Source: Bombyx mori (lineage: Eukaryota; Arthropoda; Insecta; Lepidoptera; Bombycidae). From it: DNA of 64,000 nt. The stretch lies in the NCBI RefSeq assembly GCF_030269925.1, contig NC_085119.1, positions 10,329,001 to 10,393,000 on the forward strand. The letters run 5' to 3'. The notes beneath the pieces were generated by a model. The model saw nothing but the letters and a program-made list of their open reading frames with translations. It was not told where the DNA came from and made no database searches. Both the position numbers and the translations under genes were made by a program. The first letter of the stretch is position 1. Every line of letters starts with the position of its first letter. This document shows positions 10,690-22,012 of this stretch, piece by piece.

Positions 10690-12118
10690 ACTAGTGATTA
10701 TTCTTTTCACAACAACTATTGGTTTCCAACGTATATACATAGCAAACCCAGTTTTTGCAAACTAGTATGAATACTATATAAAAACAATATATGCTTAAAA
10801 CAATGGCTATCATTATTAAATGATGATAATAACATATTTGGTGCACAGGTCAACTAACAAAATCACGAAATCATTCGTGTACTAAATCATACCTCATAAT
10901 TTACATAATTAGGTTCGTACTATTTTCATATGCTATTGTTTCAGGCACAGCGAACTATAATTATCTCAAATCTGGAATCGAAATAATTCAATTGAAATAT
11001 TTGCTTAAGTTCTGAAAGGGTGATGTTTAAGCTAATTGCTAAATGCGGAGACAAAATAGAATTATCCGTTCGAACTGACTTAACTATGTACATATGTACG
11101 TAGTGGCTTCGAAGAGCAATGTCGTGTTCTCTTCGAGTGCCTAAAATTTAATAAACCAGATTCTCGCGTATCTTACTGGATAAATCACGTGCGGATTTTC
11201 TTACATCTCACAAACAAATTAGGTCATCGTTATAATATGCTTATAATATATTTTTCAAGCTTAGAATGTTAATTAAATAATACACAAAACAACAAACAAA
11301 CAAAACTTTAATTGTAATCTTAAAAGAAAAAGAAATTTTGTGTTTGCAAATACGGCATGAAACGAATTTATGTAACGAGACTCGTGAACTGTAATTCAAA
11401 CTAAAGTAAACGAAACTCAAGAACTAAGAAATTTAATGTATATATAATTTGGCAATTATAACTCTTTTAGTATCAGAATTTGAAATTAAATATACTATAA
11501 TAAAGAATAGAAAAATCGTGTTACATTTAATTTCGTCAAATATTTATGAATAAATAAATTAAGCCGGGTAACCTAAAATTCTGACTGAAATAAATACCTA
11601 AACATCATATTTCTCCCAGACGTTATTATTTAACAAGTCGTTCCAAAATATCTATTACATTTTTATTTTCATCAATATCGCTTTTGTGAAACCGCTACAT
11701 TGAAAATGTCTACAAAAGGATATCAATCAGTATGGCTTACGATGTATATGACTCGATCATAATAAATTTCAAAATATAGGTATGTAATTTAATACTTAAT
11801 ATTATAATTTTATTCCCAAATTAAAGCAATGTTCAATAATAGACAGGCGGATGCTATCGTGCTCGCGTTCAGTCTTAACAATGATTGATCATAAACAAAT
11901 GAGGTGCGGAAACCATCATAATAATATTTGTTATATTCTGATGCCGACTTCTTGGAAATACAGCTGAAATTTGTACTCTAAATACTTTTTAGAAAGGTTG
12001 TGCATCTTAACAATTATGTGATAATAATTTAGTTTGGAACTTGATTCCACTATTTAATCAATGCTATTACAGACAGACACAATTTATTTGTGGGAAATAG
12101 AGTTCAAGTTTGTAGCGA
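10690..12118. other. AT-rich intergenic DNA, nothing recognised
   Basis: Only short frames and simple A/T-rich sequence; no repeat family, RNA gene or exon could be supported. Confidence 0.4.
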
Positions 12119-12119
12119 G

Positions 12120-12578
12120 TTCGAAGTCACCGTAGCCTAAAGGATAAGACGCCCGGCCCGGTGCATTCGTATCGAGTGATGAGACTGTAACGGTGTTCGA
12201 ATCTCGCCGGCAAGTACCATTTTTCTAGTGACATAATACGTAAGTATGTACGTATTTTCACAAATGACTTCCACGGTGCAGGAAGAACATCGTGTAATGA
12301 AAATCAAACCCGCAAAAACTATAATTTACTTAATTACTGTTGGCAAGGCGTCTTGTGAGCCCGAATGCGTGGGTACTACCACCCTGCTGATTTCTCCTAT
12401 AAAGCAGTAATGGATTTCGATTTGAAGGTTCGGGCAACCGCTGTACTATAAAACTGAAACTTAAATCTCATGTCTCAAGTAGGTAGCGGCATTTACGTTG
12501 TTGATGTCTATGGGCTCCGAAAACCACATAACACCACGTGGGCCGTGAGCTCGTCCACCTACTTGAGCAATAAAAAAC
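12120..12578 (+). mobile_element. Bm1 SINE, full length but diverged
   Basis: It has the tRNA-related head (TAGCCTAAAGGATAAGACG, then GGTGTTCGAATCTC as the B box). The Bm1 middle follows (GACTTCCACGGTG, CATCGTGTAATGAAAATCAA), then the 3' body (GTCTATGGGCTCC) and a CAATAAAAAA tail. Many substitutions compared with 26226-26662 suggest an older insertion. Confidence 0.9.
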
Positions 12579-13051
12579 ACGATGTTATTCTTGACTGTGA
12601 AAGTACTTCATGAATGTTTAATTTAATTAATTTAATAGTTCCTATTTATTAGAAAAAATATATATATGTGGCTTCAAAACTTAGTGTTTTAATTTTTTGA
12701 AAATCAAAATCGAATCTTAAGGCTAACATGTTTTTTAAATAGCGCTTTTTGTACAAAATTCGTGGTGCATTCGATCGATTGATATCCGAACACGAAATTC
12801 TTGGTACGGAAACTTAATCAGGAAACCTTTGTGCGCCGGGCAACGTAATGGGGCAGTCATTTGAGAATACAATGACACAAGTGGCATGGCAATGTTTTAA
12901 TTTCATTACATACAACGCCGTGCCTCCGAGATCATGTTCATGCTCTATTTTTTTTAAATATTATGCTTTTGATATTTGGTAGATTTTGTCATTAAACTTC
13001 AGAGGGTAGTTGAGAAGTAGGGATTGCTTTACGTACGTTTTATTGCTTAAA

Positions 13052-13160
13052 CTAGGTTCTGCCCGCGATTTTGTCCGTGTCAAATAGTAATTTTGGGATA
13101 ACGTTAAATTTTACCCGCGACTTCATTTACGTAAAAGGTGAAAATATTTTTGAATAATAT
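13052..13160 (-). mobile_element. Possible Helitron 3' end fragment
   Basis: The plus-strand AACTAGGTTCTGCCCGCGA block is, on the minus strand, a TCGCGGGCAGAACCTAG end followed by T, which has the form of a Helitron 3' terminus. No matching 5' TC end was identified, so this is a weak call. Confidence 0.35.
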
Positions 13161-13222
13161 AATGTTAAGGAGCTATTTGAGGTACCAAAATTACGCTTTT
13201 TAACAGACTTCAAAACAAGATT

Positions 13223-13986
13223 TGGGGAGTCTTAACGACGAAAGGAAGATCTTCCACCGAGCGGATGATATTTGCTCGGTAGACCGACGGTCCGAATGTT
13301 GTTGTTCGGAACTTGTATATATGCGCTTTATCTTGAAAATGTCGTAAGCGAGATTCAGGCATCTGTCAATTATCTTGCGTCGTATGATGGCTACCCGCCA
13401 CATCACTCCCCTCCGAGACTGGAGGTCGTGTCATATTTAGTTATCGTTGTCCGTGCTGAGATTAGCTTGCAAGTGCCAGTGCTGCTCGAAGTTTGCGGTG
13501 AGTCGAAACTGAGCTTGAATGCTGCGTGATTGTCGCCAGTGCTGCTCGAAGTCTGCGGTGAGTCGAGACTGAGCTTGAATGCTGCGCGATGAGGCAGTGT
13601 AGGTGCGTGCCGTAGGACCAGGAAGCGCAGTGAGTCGGCTGCGATGGTCCTGTTGAGGCTGCGATGCTGGCTTGCTGTGGGACGACTGTCAATGACGTGC
13701 TTTTATCTGCGAGAATGCGGGGGGATTGTGGTAGCCGGAGTTCTTGATGCGCTGAAGATGAATCAGAAGGTTGCGTGTTCACATCACTTCGGGGTCACCA
13801 GTTTGGGGAGTCTTAACGACGAAAGGAAGATCTTCCACCGAGCGGATGATATTTGCTCGGTAGACCGACGGTCCGAATGTTGTTGTTCGGAACTTGTATA
13901 TATGCGCTTTATCTTGAAAATGTCGTAAGCGAGATTCAGGCATCTGTCAATTATCTTGCGTCGTATGATGGCTACCCGCCACATCA
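13223..13986 (-). mobile_element. Miniature LTR retroelement (TRIM-like) with identical 183-bp LTRs
   Basis: Two direct repeats, 13223-13405 and 13804-13986, read as identical over 183 bp and are separated by ~398 bp. In the minus orientation each LTR begins TGATGTGGCGGG and ends CTCCCCA, the usual TG...CA. Immediately inside the 5' LTR is TGGTGACCCCGAAGTG (about 13786-13801), a primer-binding-site-like sequence. Directly before the 3' LTR is the purine-rich GGAGGGGAG. The interior is too short for gag or pol and no domain was found; it carries a 60-bp tandem duplication (13475-13594). A clean target duplication was not found. The likely mechanism is mobilisation in trans by an autonomous LTR element. 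Identical LTRs imply a recent insertion. Confidence 0.8.
13475..13594. repeat. 60-bp tandem duplication inside the miniature LTR element
   Basis: The marker CCAGTGCTGCTCGAAGT occurs at 13476 and 13536. The two 60-bp units differ at only a few positions (for example GTTTGCGG versus GTCTGCGG). Confidence 0.9.
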
Positions 13987-14559
13987 ATTATCAATTTCAT
14001 TCAATCGGTTCGGCGGTTATCAATTCGACCGCCATTTTTTTTTATCTATGTATGTTCGCCGATTTCTCGAGAATGCTTGAATCGATTCTAATAATTCTTT
14101 TTTCCTTTTTTTGTTCGAAAGGGCAGACTTCTCGAATGGTTCTGTAATCATCAGGATCAGGACATGATGATTGGATCCTGGAGTAATCGAAAAAAATCGA
14201 CAATTTTTAAAACCTATCTTTAGGTGTTTCTTGTTATTCTTCTTATTGTGCGCCGCTGTGCACCGGCCGACCGGTGCCTTGTACATCATCGGCCGATGCC
14301 TTGTACATCATTATTACGCGCTTGATCATTATTTTACTGCGATGTTATTTTAAAACTGCGATATCTTCTAAGATACTCATTGAAATCAAATGATGTATGG
14401 GACAAATTTCTTTTAAATTAAATACTTGTAATTAAGAACATATTTATTTGGATCAGGATTAATATCATCTTTATAATAACACCTTCACAAATAATACTTT
14501 ATTTTAGAACAAATTTGGTTAGCATAAAAAAACATTATAATGAGCCAACCTTAACATGT

Positions 14560-14871
14560 AGACATATGCTGTCGCGGACTTTTTGTAGAACTTTTAAAGG
14601 GGAACATTTCTGTCATACATTATTTTAGCGAAACTTTAACCGTTTCCGCGACGCATGCAGCGGAAGCTCTCAAAAGGGAAAAGTACCCGGATTTTGAAAC
14701 ATTAATTAATTAGTGCTCTGCTTTTATTAGCTAAGAATGATGTTATATAGCCTGCTTCAGTAAATGGGTTATCTAAAACTGAAATATTTTTTCAAATCTG
14801 ATCCGTACTTCCTGAGATTAACGCGTTCAACCAAACAAACAAACTCTTCAGCTTTATAATATTAGTATAGA
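14560..14871 (-). mobile_element. Non-autonomous Helitron-like element
   Basis: At the right end the minus strand reads A|TCTATACTAATATTATAAAG, the 5' terminus shared by the Helitrons at 50921 and 50360, with the expected A before the TC. It continues with a TTTGTTTGTTTGG motif and an AACGCGTTAATCTCAGGAAG-like block. The opposite end, expected to be CTAG, was not located, so the left boundary is approximate. Confidence 0.55.
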
Positions 14872-14995
14872 TGTACGATCAAACTCGCGAACCATAAATT
14901 GATAAGCGGCTAGTGGAACATTTAGACACCACATGATACACCCGTCCCTCTGCTAAAAAAGAACGAAAGAAAACTATTCATACCTTAGAACGGTT

Positions 14996-15320
14996 TGGTG
15001 AGTTGCGTGTACGAGCTTACAGCCCACCTGATGTTAATTGGTTACTGGAACCCATGGAAATCTACAACGTCAATGCACCACCCACCTTGAGATATAAGTT
15101 TTAAGATCTCAGTATAGTTACAACGGCTACCCTGCCCTTCAAACTGAAACGCATTGCTGCTTCACGACCGAAATAGACACGGTAGTGGTACCCACCCGGG
15201 CGAGCTCTCAAGGCGCCCTACCACCAGTGATTACGCAAATTATAATTTTTGCGGGTTTGATTTTTATTACACGACGTTATTCCTTTATCGTGGAAGGCAA
15301 TTGTGAACATTTATCCATAG
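14996..15320 (-). mobile_element. Bm1 SINE, 5'-truncated
   Basis: It contains ACAGCCCACCTGATGTTAA, CATCTACAACGTCAATGC-like text, CCACCTTGAGATATAAGTTT, and CCTACCACCAGTGATTACGC. The GCGGGTTTGATTTTTATTAC middle follows. The tRNA-like head is absent. Confidence 0.9.
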
Positions 15321-15495
15321 CTCTATTATATTTATAGAGCTCTGTTACACGATCCAAATGATTTCTAATTCATGTTTTTGAAAATTAAATTCTCTTTGTA
15401 TATGAGTTATCTAAAATGGCATCGCAAATCGACTCGCTTTTTTAGGTGAACAAAACCGAAAAGAAAGCAATTTGGTTCAGCTGGTGTATATCTAC

Positions 15496-15501
<6 letters not shown>

Positions 15502-15534
<33 letters not shown>
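15502..15534. repeat. (CT)n microsatellite
   Basis: An uninterrupted CT dinucleotide run of about 33 bp. Confidence 0.95.
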
Positions 15535-15536
<2 letters not shown>

Positions 15537-15639
15537 TAAAAACCAAAAACCTTTGATCACCGACCACGTGAAAACATTTTGATTTATTTACAATATTTAG
15601 GTGGAGAATTATATTCGAAACGGAATAATAATTACTTTT

Positions 15640-15765
15640 TTAATTTTTTTATTGCCTTTGTAGGGAGACGTGCATACAGCCCACCTAATGGAAAGTGGTT
15701 ACCTTCGCTCATGAACGTCAGCAATGCCAGGGACACAGCCAAGTCGCTGCCGACCATTGAGTACT
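15640..15765 (-). mobile_element. 3' tail fragment of the 986-codon LINE family
   Basis: On the minus strand it is the LINE 3' end: the tail side is TTTTTTTATTGCCTTTGTAGG on the plus strand, followed by reversed counterparts of the ATCAGGTGGGC, CATGAGCGA and TGGCATTGCTGA motifs. It directly precedes a Bm1 copy. Confidence 0.75.
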
Positions 15766-15771
15766 CTCCCC

Positions 15772-16020
15772 AAGCTTTACTGGTGGTAGGACCTCTTGTG
15801 AGTCCGCGCGGGTAGGTACCACCACCCTGCCTGTTTCTGCCGTGAAGCGCATAAGCGTTTCGGTTTGAAGAGTGGGGCAGCCGTTGTAGCTATACTGAGA
15901 TCTTACAACTTATATCTCAAGGTGGGTGGCGCATTTACGTTGTAGATGTCTATGGGCTCCAGTAACCACTTAACACCAGGTGGGCTGTGAGCTCGTCCAC
16001 CCATCTAAGCAATAAAAAAA
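15772..16020 (+). mobile_element. Bm1 SINE, 5'-truncated
   Basis: It contains TACTGGTGGTAGGACCTCTT, TACCACCACCCTGCC, TGGGGCAGCCGTTGTAGC, CAAGGTGGGTGGCGCATTTA, and a CATCTAAGCAATAAAAAAA tail. Identity to the intact copies is high. The head is missing. Confidence 0.95.
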
Positions 16021-16354
16021 AGCTTCGTTTGACGAAGGACATGTCATAGCGCTCGAGAAACACCATGGAGATAGCCTCCACGGTATTTCGGTGTGCGGCG
16101 TGTGCTTTAAGTATCTAGCACGGTCACGATCCGATTATAAAAATGAATCCCTCCAAAGTACTCCAAATACTGCAGTTACTATCATTTCATCCAACCATTT
16201 CATCCAACCATTTCATTATATAATTCCCTTAGTTATTAACCTTCAAATTCGTATCTTAAATATAGTGGTTGGTCACGTTGTGACTCCGAAAGGGTGAATA
16301 CGATCACCTGCCTACTTCCGCAAAGCAATTATACGTTCCGCTTTGAAGGCAACC

Positions 16355-16697
16355 GTATTGTTGCTATTGACATTAGAATCTTAAATATCTACCGAGGTGG
16401 AAGGCAACATTAATTGTGCGGTGAGTAACAACGAAAGCCACCCAATACAAAGTGTGCTCAATGGAAAATACTAAAACTAAAAAATTGCAAAAAACTTTAA
16501 AAAAGCTAATAAAAACATGACCAAAGTATTGTTGCTATTGACATTAGAATCTTAAATATCTACCGAGGTGGAAGGAAACATTAATTGTGCGGTGAATAAC
16601 AACGACAGACACCCAATACAAAGTGTGCTCAATGGAAAATACTAAAATAAAAAAATTGCAAAGACCTTTAAAGCTAAGCTAATAAAAACATAACCAT
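16355..16697. repeat. Tandem duplication of a ~171-bp segment
   Basis: GTATTGTTGCTATTGACATT begins at 16355 and again at 16526. The two units remain alignable (ACCGAGGTGGAAGG, ACCCAATACAAAGTGTGCTC) with minor differences. The block just upstream (16265-16420) looks like a decayed Bm1 body, so the duplicated unit contains part of a SINE relic. Confidence 0.9.
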
Positions 16698-17113
16698 ATA
16701 AGTATTTATACTCTTGAATGTAGATGACAAAAATCCTATTTCGATGTATATATGTACATATACTTATCATCTGTAGCCTAGAAATTATTAGTAGTGTAAT
16801 CCTTTCAGTAGCCCCATGTCCTAATCTTCCTTGAAAATAGCAGCCGGAACGAATTAAATAATACAAATTTACAAACAGCTTCTATTTCCTTCCTTTATAA
16901 CGAATTCAACTTAATTGGGGCATCTACATTGGAAGCAATTAGTTTGTTTTGATATAGGCCTGCCAAACGCGATCGGAAACACAGAGGTGCCTCGATCTAA
17001 AATAATAATTTTAACTATTACACTATTGCTGTACTACATACACGCGTGAGTGCATTTACAAATACTTGATAATATAAACATGGCAATGTGTTATCTGTTT
17101 AGATTTGTTTCAG

Positions 17114-17174
17114 TGATAGCATTAACTGTAAACTAACCATGGGAAACGACACTGATCTACCTTCAGCATTACAG
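17114..17174 (+). CDS. Possible first coding exon of an unidentified gene
   Basis: A pyrimidine-rich tract ending TTTGTTTCAG precedes a short leader, then a start codon in good context (AACCATGG at 17139), then twelve codons (MGNDTDLPSALQ) ending exactly at CAG|GTGTGT. This is the form of an exon carrying the end of a 5' UTR and the first codons. No following exon was identified to the right, no homologue is recognised, and a chance arrangement is possible. Confidence 0.3.
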
Positions 17175-17591
17175 GTGTGTAATCATTTTATTTTATCATA
17201 GAAAGATGGATCGGGAGTGTTCATGTTTACGAATCAACATCACGTTTTTAATTTAGCTCAAACAAAAAAAAAGCCGTTGAAACGCCCCTCGTATTTTTCC
17301 GCTGAAATATATTCAGGTCTATTGTTGGATAGCTGTAAACTAAATTCAGATGCTAACATAATATAAAAATAGCATCTTCGGCTCCATCATATCGTCTTGC
17401 AAATTAATTATGTGCATTTTACTTAAGTACGCTCATCAAAGTGCTTTCATCAATATCAATTTATTAGAGAGCAGGTTATGAACAATCCTATCAGGTGATT
17501 GCATAATTTTCCCGAACACAAATTGACTTGTAAAGTTCAAACATTTTATATACTATCTCATAATTGAGACCATCACCGCAAAAGTGGCCTT

Positions 17592-18006
17592 TTTTTTTTT
17601 TTTCGGGTTGAGGGCCGAACCTCCTACGAGGTCCCCGCGCAAAAGGGGCGCGCGGGGTATGTAAGACTCAACGGTCTGCATGGTGTTGTGAGCAGACCGC
17701 GGGCCCAAGGATTTTAGGACCCACCCACTAAACGACTCCCCTGCACTCTTACACCCGACGTCCGATCCCCTCCGAGGTCAGAACCCGGATGAGGTAGGGG
17801 GGCTACCGCGGTCAACATTACAACCAGACGGCGCGGCTCACCCCAAGGACGCCCAGCCGACGGAGCCTTCGAGGCGAATCGAAGGCTCTGAAACGTCGGC
17901 CGTCTCGGTACGGCAGCCCGTCGGGCCGCCCAGACGGTGCCGCTGGTGTCCCGGAATACCCCGCTGGACCAGAACCACCCTGCCGGGTCGGGACGCGATA
18001 CACCGT
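17592..18006 (-). mobile_element. 5'-truncated GC-rich retroposon with 16-bp target duplication
   Basis: A GC-rich block in AT-rich surroundings begins at a T-run (reverse A-tail) and is flanked by the direct repeat ACCGCAAAAGTGGCCT at 17576-17591 and again at about 18008-18023. The T-run plus the perfect 16-bp repeat are hallmarks of target-primed reverse transcription. The minus-strand text (GGTATTCCGGGACACC region) resembles the 3' part of the R1-like element at 30660-32767 (AATAGCCCGCTGGGTCAGAA in reverse), suggesting a related LINE tail. The short ORFs inside it are not genes. Confidence 0.85.
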
Positions 18007-18183
18007 CGACCGCAAAAGTGGCCTAACCCACATTTTTTTTTAAATTCAAGCTTGTATGACGTATATTCGAATTTATTTAAAATATAATAAATTTTTGGGC
18101 AAAACCGGCCTATCCATAGTTTCACCCATAGATAACAAATAACTTTGTAAACATAATTTTTGCGCGTATTGTTTTTTTGCTTT

Positions 18184-18212
18184 CTCAAATTCAAATTCAA
18201 ATTCAAATTCAT
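18184..18212. repeat. (TCAAAT)n short tandem repeat
   Basis: The hexamer TCAAAT is repeated about four times in direct succession. Confidence 0.9.
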
Positions 18213-18659
18213 GAAAATTCAAACCTAATTGCCTCCAAACTAGCTATGGGAAGCATAGGCTGAAGTTTGCCATAGATATCGAATCGAAGTAGGGACAAAT
18301 AGCTGGAACTATCATTTTATCACGGGGTTCTAACCAATCCAAGTCAGTATGTTTGGTATTCGGTCTAGATGTACCTGTACCTTGTATGTGTTTCGATAAG
18401 ACAAGGAAAAAAGCTATCTTTCGACCATTACCGTGGAACTTTTTTTTGTTTATTACTTGCAACATGATATGTTTGTTCTGTAATCTGTTTTATCCTTAAA
18501 TATTGTATACGCTGATTCTTAAAGGATGATATTAAATCCCGCGAGCAGATACCAAATTTGTTTAAGGAAACACATACTTAAATGTGCTCACGAACGCCTC
18601 CCACGATGTAGGAGTAACAAAAATATATATATAACATAATCTCTAATTTTTTACGTAAT

Positions 18660-18885
18660 TACTGATGTTAGAGCGAATTGTGAGTGTGGGTAGGTACCAC
18701 CTTCCTGCCTATTTATACCTATCCAGTCATGCGTCTCAGTTCAAAGCTAGCCGTTATACAATATCTATACATTTGAGACATCGATCTCATGTCTGAATAT
18801 GGGCGAGGGCATTCACGTTGTGATATCAGTGGGCTCCGGAAATTACTTAAGGTCGTTCGTCCACTCATCAATTAAATAAAAAAAG
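18660..18885 (+). mobile_element. Bm1 SINE, diverged and 5'-truncated
   Basis: Recognisable pieces are GGGTAGGTACCACC, CCTGCCTATTT, CATTCACGTTGTGATATCAG, GGGCTCCGGAAATTACTTAA and an AATTAAATAAAAAAAG tail. Heavy divergence marks an old copy. Confidence 0.75.
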
Positions 18886-18889
18886 ATGT

Positions 18890-20150
18890 GTGGAGTCGTG
18901 GGACACCGGATAGGAACGAATTTCCTTATTATAAAAATATTGATTTTAAGTTATATTTGAGGTATAAAGAAAATAGTTATTCAGGTATACATTTTTATTA
19001 TGATTTTATTATTGATAAAAATAAAAATAATCGTAAGGGTCAACCACTCTGCAGTGCAATGGAGCAGCCTCACGGTAGCCCCTACGCCAGATAAGTATGA
19101 TTTAGCAAGAGAAATACGAGAACTCCTATCAACTGTGTAACATCTTGTCACCGCGATTCAGGAATTGTTGAACTTACATGCAGCGACATCTGTTGATAAC
19201 AAACTAAATAGAAAAAAATCTTACGTTACGGACGTTTTTTCCCGGTTAGGTTACCCCTCCGCATCGTCCCATAAGGAACTTCGTTCCAAAAACTTATAAT
19301 TATTCTATAGGTGTATTTGTTGCAGAACTTTTGAACGTCTTGATGGATTTAGATTCAAAATTGGACCCGGTAGGCGGCACTGCAATGTAGTTCTGGGGCA
19401 TTTATTTTTATTTTATGACAGCACAAAGCCCTCGAATTCTGCTAGTAATGTATGTAATACAACAGTATTTTTTTCGGTTTTCGCGAGTCGTATAGTCGTC
19501 GACATAATTAAAATAATCTCGCTTTTATTAATTTAATTTTACTTTCGTACTGTCGTACTTCGTCTATTACCGCGTACCGTAATTAATATATATGAAATGT
19601 ACCGTGCATAACACTCGTTGTTACGATAACAGTATTAAGTGTTGTATTCATACTCATTTTATTGTTATTTAATCATGTAACATTAACTTTGTTATGTTCA
19701 TGACCGTTTTCCCCGTGTGCACATTCCGTAACTGTTTGCCTGGAAAAGATCAAACACCGATAAAACCGCATTTTAGTGTTACCATTGTTCAATTTACATA
19801 TTTTATGTCGAATGTATCTAGGTATATTTTTATGTGTCAAAGTCGAATGTTAAAAATAGTTTTGTAAATACTTAACCCAACTTATTAATTACTGAAAATA
19901 TTTAAAGTATTATAAAATTTACTAATTTAAGAAACAATTTTCTAAAACTACAAAATAATGATGTTAACAATTGTTAAGGAAACAAAGGTCGTAATCCCAC
20001 ACCTCTAGGTGCCGTAGCGTTTCCCTAAAACGGCAAGTTCCTTCACTTGAAGTATTATTTACGATGCTACATTATTCCTAGTGGCAGAATACAAATTTAT
20101 TATAAAATGCGTAAAAACACACAAACATTTAAAATACAAATGTACCTACT
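18890..20150. other. Intergenic DNA, no gene supported
   Basis: Short frames such as the one at 18888-19094 have no recognised domain or splice context. Nothing else was identified. Confidence 0.35.
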
Positions 20151-20153
20151 TAC

Positions 20154-20500
20154 CAGTATGCGTGGTGATGGTGCGTGTGCGTGTGTGGTCAACCGGCCGA
20201 AGTCGCACCTTGGTGATCAGCACACATGGCGCTAGAACAACGCTTATATCTCGATTTTAAGCCGCCAATAATTACTGTCGAGCAAACACAACTGGCCTTC
20301 ACACGAATGCCGTGAAAACAATACACGATTATACTCGCGTCCGCGGTCCGCGAACTATGTTTACGAAAACCGCGCGATATCGGACCCGTGGCAGCCAGAA
20401 CGGTCGCTCATCGGGGAACGAGGAGCCGACTGGCGGCTGACTGTCGCTCATGTTGGGCGGGCAACCGCGCCCCGCAGCCCCTCCTCTGCCCAATGCCTTA
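20154..20500 (-). promoter_or_regulatory. CpG-richer block, possible promoter and 5' exon of a minus-strand gene
   Basis: This ~350-bp block is clearly richer in GC and CpG than its surroundings. On the minus strand it ends in CATACTG|GTAAGTAGG, a strong 5' splice-site match at 20154. A CCAGTTGTG sequence near 20300 resembles an insect initiator. If real, it would be a mostly untranslated first exon with coding exons to the left. None were identified there, so the call rests on composition and one splice signal. Confidence 0.3.
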
Positions 20501-21509
20501 AGTTCCTCACATAGCTTCCCGCACTTTTAAGTACGGCCAAGTGTTTGTTGAAGTCCACGCGAACACATGGAAAGATGACGCTTCGACGCCTACACAGACA
20601 TATTTCCAAGAACTTATTTTAGGGTTAACATTAAACAATCGCCAAAACACAATCATGACGTAATAAAACCTGTCTTCGACTGCTAATAAAATACGCCGGT
20701 AACAACACAAACAGATGAATTTCGGTGTCTGCGTTGTTATTTAAATTATAGATATTTAGCTACCTTTCGTCTGCGTAGGTGAGTTATTCTATATATATTC
20801 TGTATTCTATATAACTCAGAGCTATATTATAATTGTGTCGGGTGTATTTCGAAATTATACTCTGAATTTATTGCTAATTTAAACCTAACCATTAATTGCC
20901 CCCACGATCCTTTTGAAAAAAGGTTTTGCGTCTGAAAATAAATACTCATAGTCGTATTTTACTTTTTGTTTAGAGTATCAACTTACTGAAATCCATATAA
21001 ATATTTTACTATTATACATAATTAAGTAACGCATAAAGTTCCTCCGAAACAGTTAAATTTCTAAACAATAAACTTCAAGTATTCAGAATTCAGAGTTTGT
21101 TGAACAATTTCAATTTAACGTATAATTTTGTACCAACTCATTAGCAATTAAAATTACCTTTAAAACGGCCGGATGAAACGTGGTATCTGTATCCCTATTG
21201 AAATTTTATTTTAGGTCTCTTTATTAGACGATTATAAAAGAGAGATCGGAGTAGGAAGCGAAATACGAAAAATAACACTAACTTAATTAACAAATTTAAT
21301 TAAAGTACATACCTACCTTTTTCCTTAATTATTATTTATTCAGGTAAACTTCTATTTTTAATGTATAAATACATTAAAATACCGCATGTAACAATGTGTT
21401 CAATAAAATATTTATTTTAATTTAGCATTATTTTAATCTTAGCACAAATTATAATAATATATCTGGATATCATTTTAAACATAGGTCTGCGCGTTTTAAC
21501 TCAAAAACC

Positions 21510-21708
21510 TAAATTTACTGTAAAATGTTCTGCGTGAAGCAGTTGCAGCATGAAGGGTGACAACATTGTACTATGAAAACTAAAACTTAGAACTCATGTC
21601 TCAAGTTAGGTGGCGGAATTAACGTGGTTGATGTCTATAGGCTCGGGTGACCACTTAACACCAGATGGGCCGTGGGCTCGTGCATCCATAACAATAAAAG
21701 CATTTTAA
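21510..21708 (+). mobile_element. Bm1 SINE, diverged 3' part
   Basis: It contains CGTGAAGCAG, CTCATGTCTCAAGTTAGGTG, GATGTCTATAGGCTC, CACTTAACACCAGATGGGCC and an ACAATAAAAG tail. Confidence 0.85.
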
Positions 21709-21725
21709 AAAACTGTTCAAAACAG

Positions 21726-22012
21726 TTTTTTTTTTATTTATTGCTTAGTTGGGTGGACGAGCTCACGGCCCACTTGGTGTTTAGCGGTTACCGGAGCCCA
21801 TAGACATCTACAACGTAAATGCCGCCACCTACCTTGAGTTATAGGTTCTAAGGTCTCAGTATAGCTACAACGGCTGCCCCGCCCTTCAAACCGAACGCAT
21901 TACTGCTTCACGGCAGAAATAGACAGGGTGGTATCTACCCGTGTGGACTCACAAGAGGTCCTACGACAAGTAATAGGTTTGTACCTATTACGTCTTACCA
22001 CCAGTAATTCCA
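21726..22012 (-). mobile_element. Bm1 SINE, 5'-truncated
   Basis: The T-run is followed by ATTGCTTAGTTGGGTGGACG, CATCTACAACGTAAATGCCG, GGCTGCCCCGCCCTTCAAAC, GAAATAGACAGGGTGG and AGGTCCTACGACAAGTAATA. It lies tail to tail with the Bm1 copy on its left, forming an imperfect inverted pair. Confidence 0.95.

Noticed and set aside
13462..13782. 106-codon minus frame with Ser/His-rich repeats
   Set aside because: It lies inside the noncoding interior of the miniature LTR element and its repeats reflect the 60-bp duplication.
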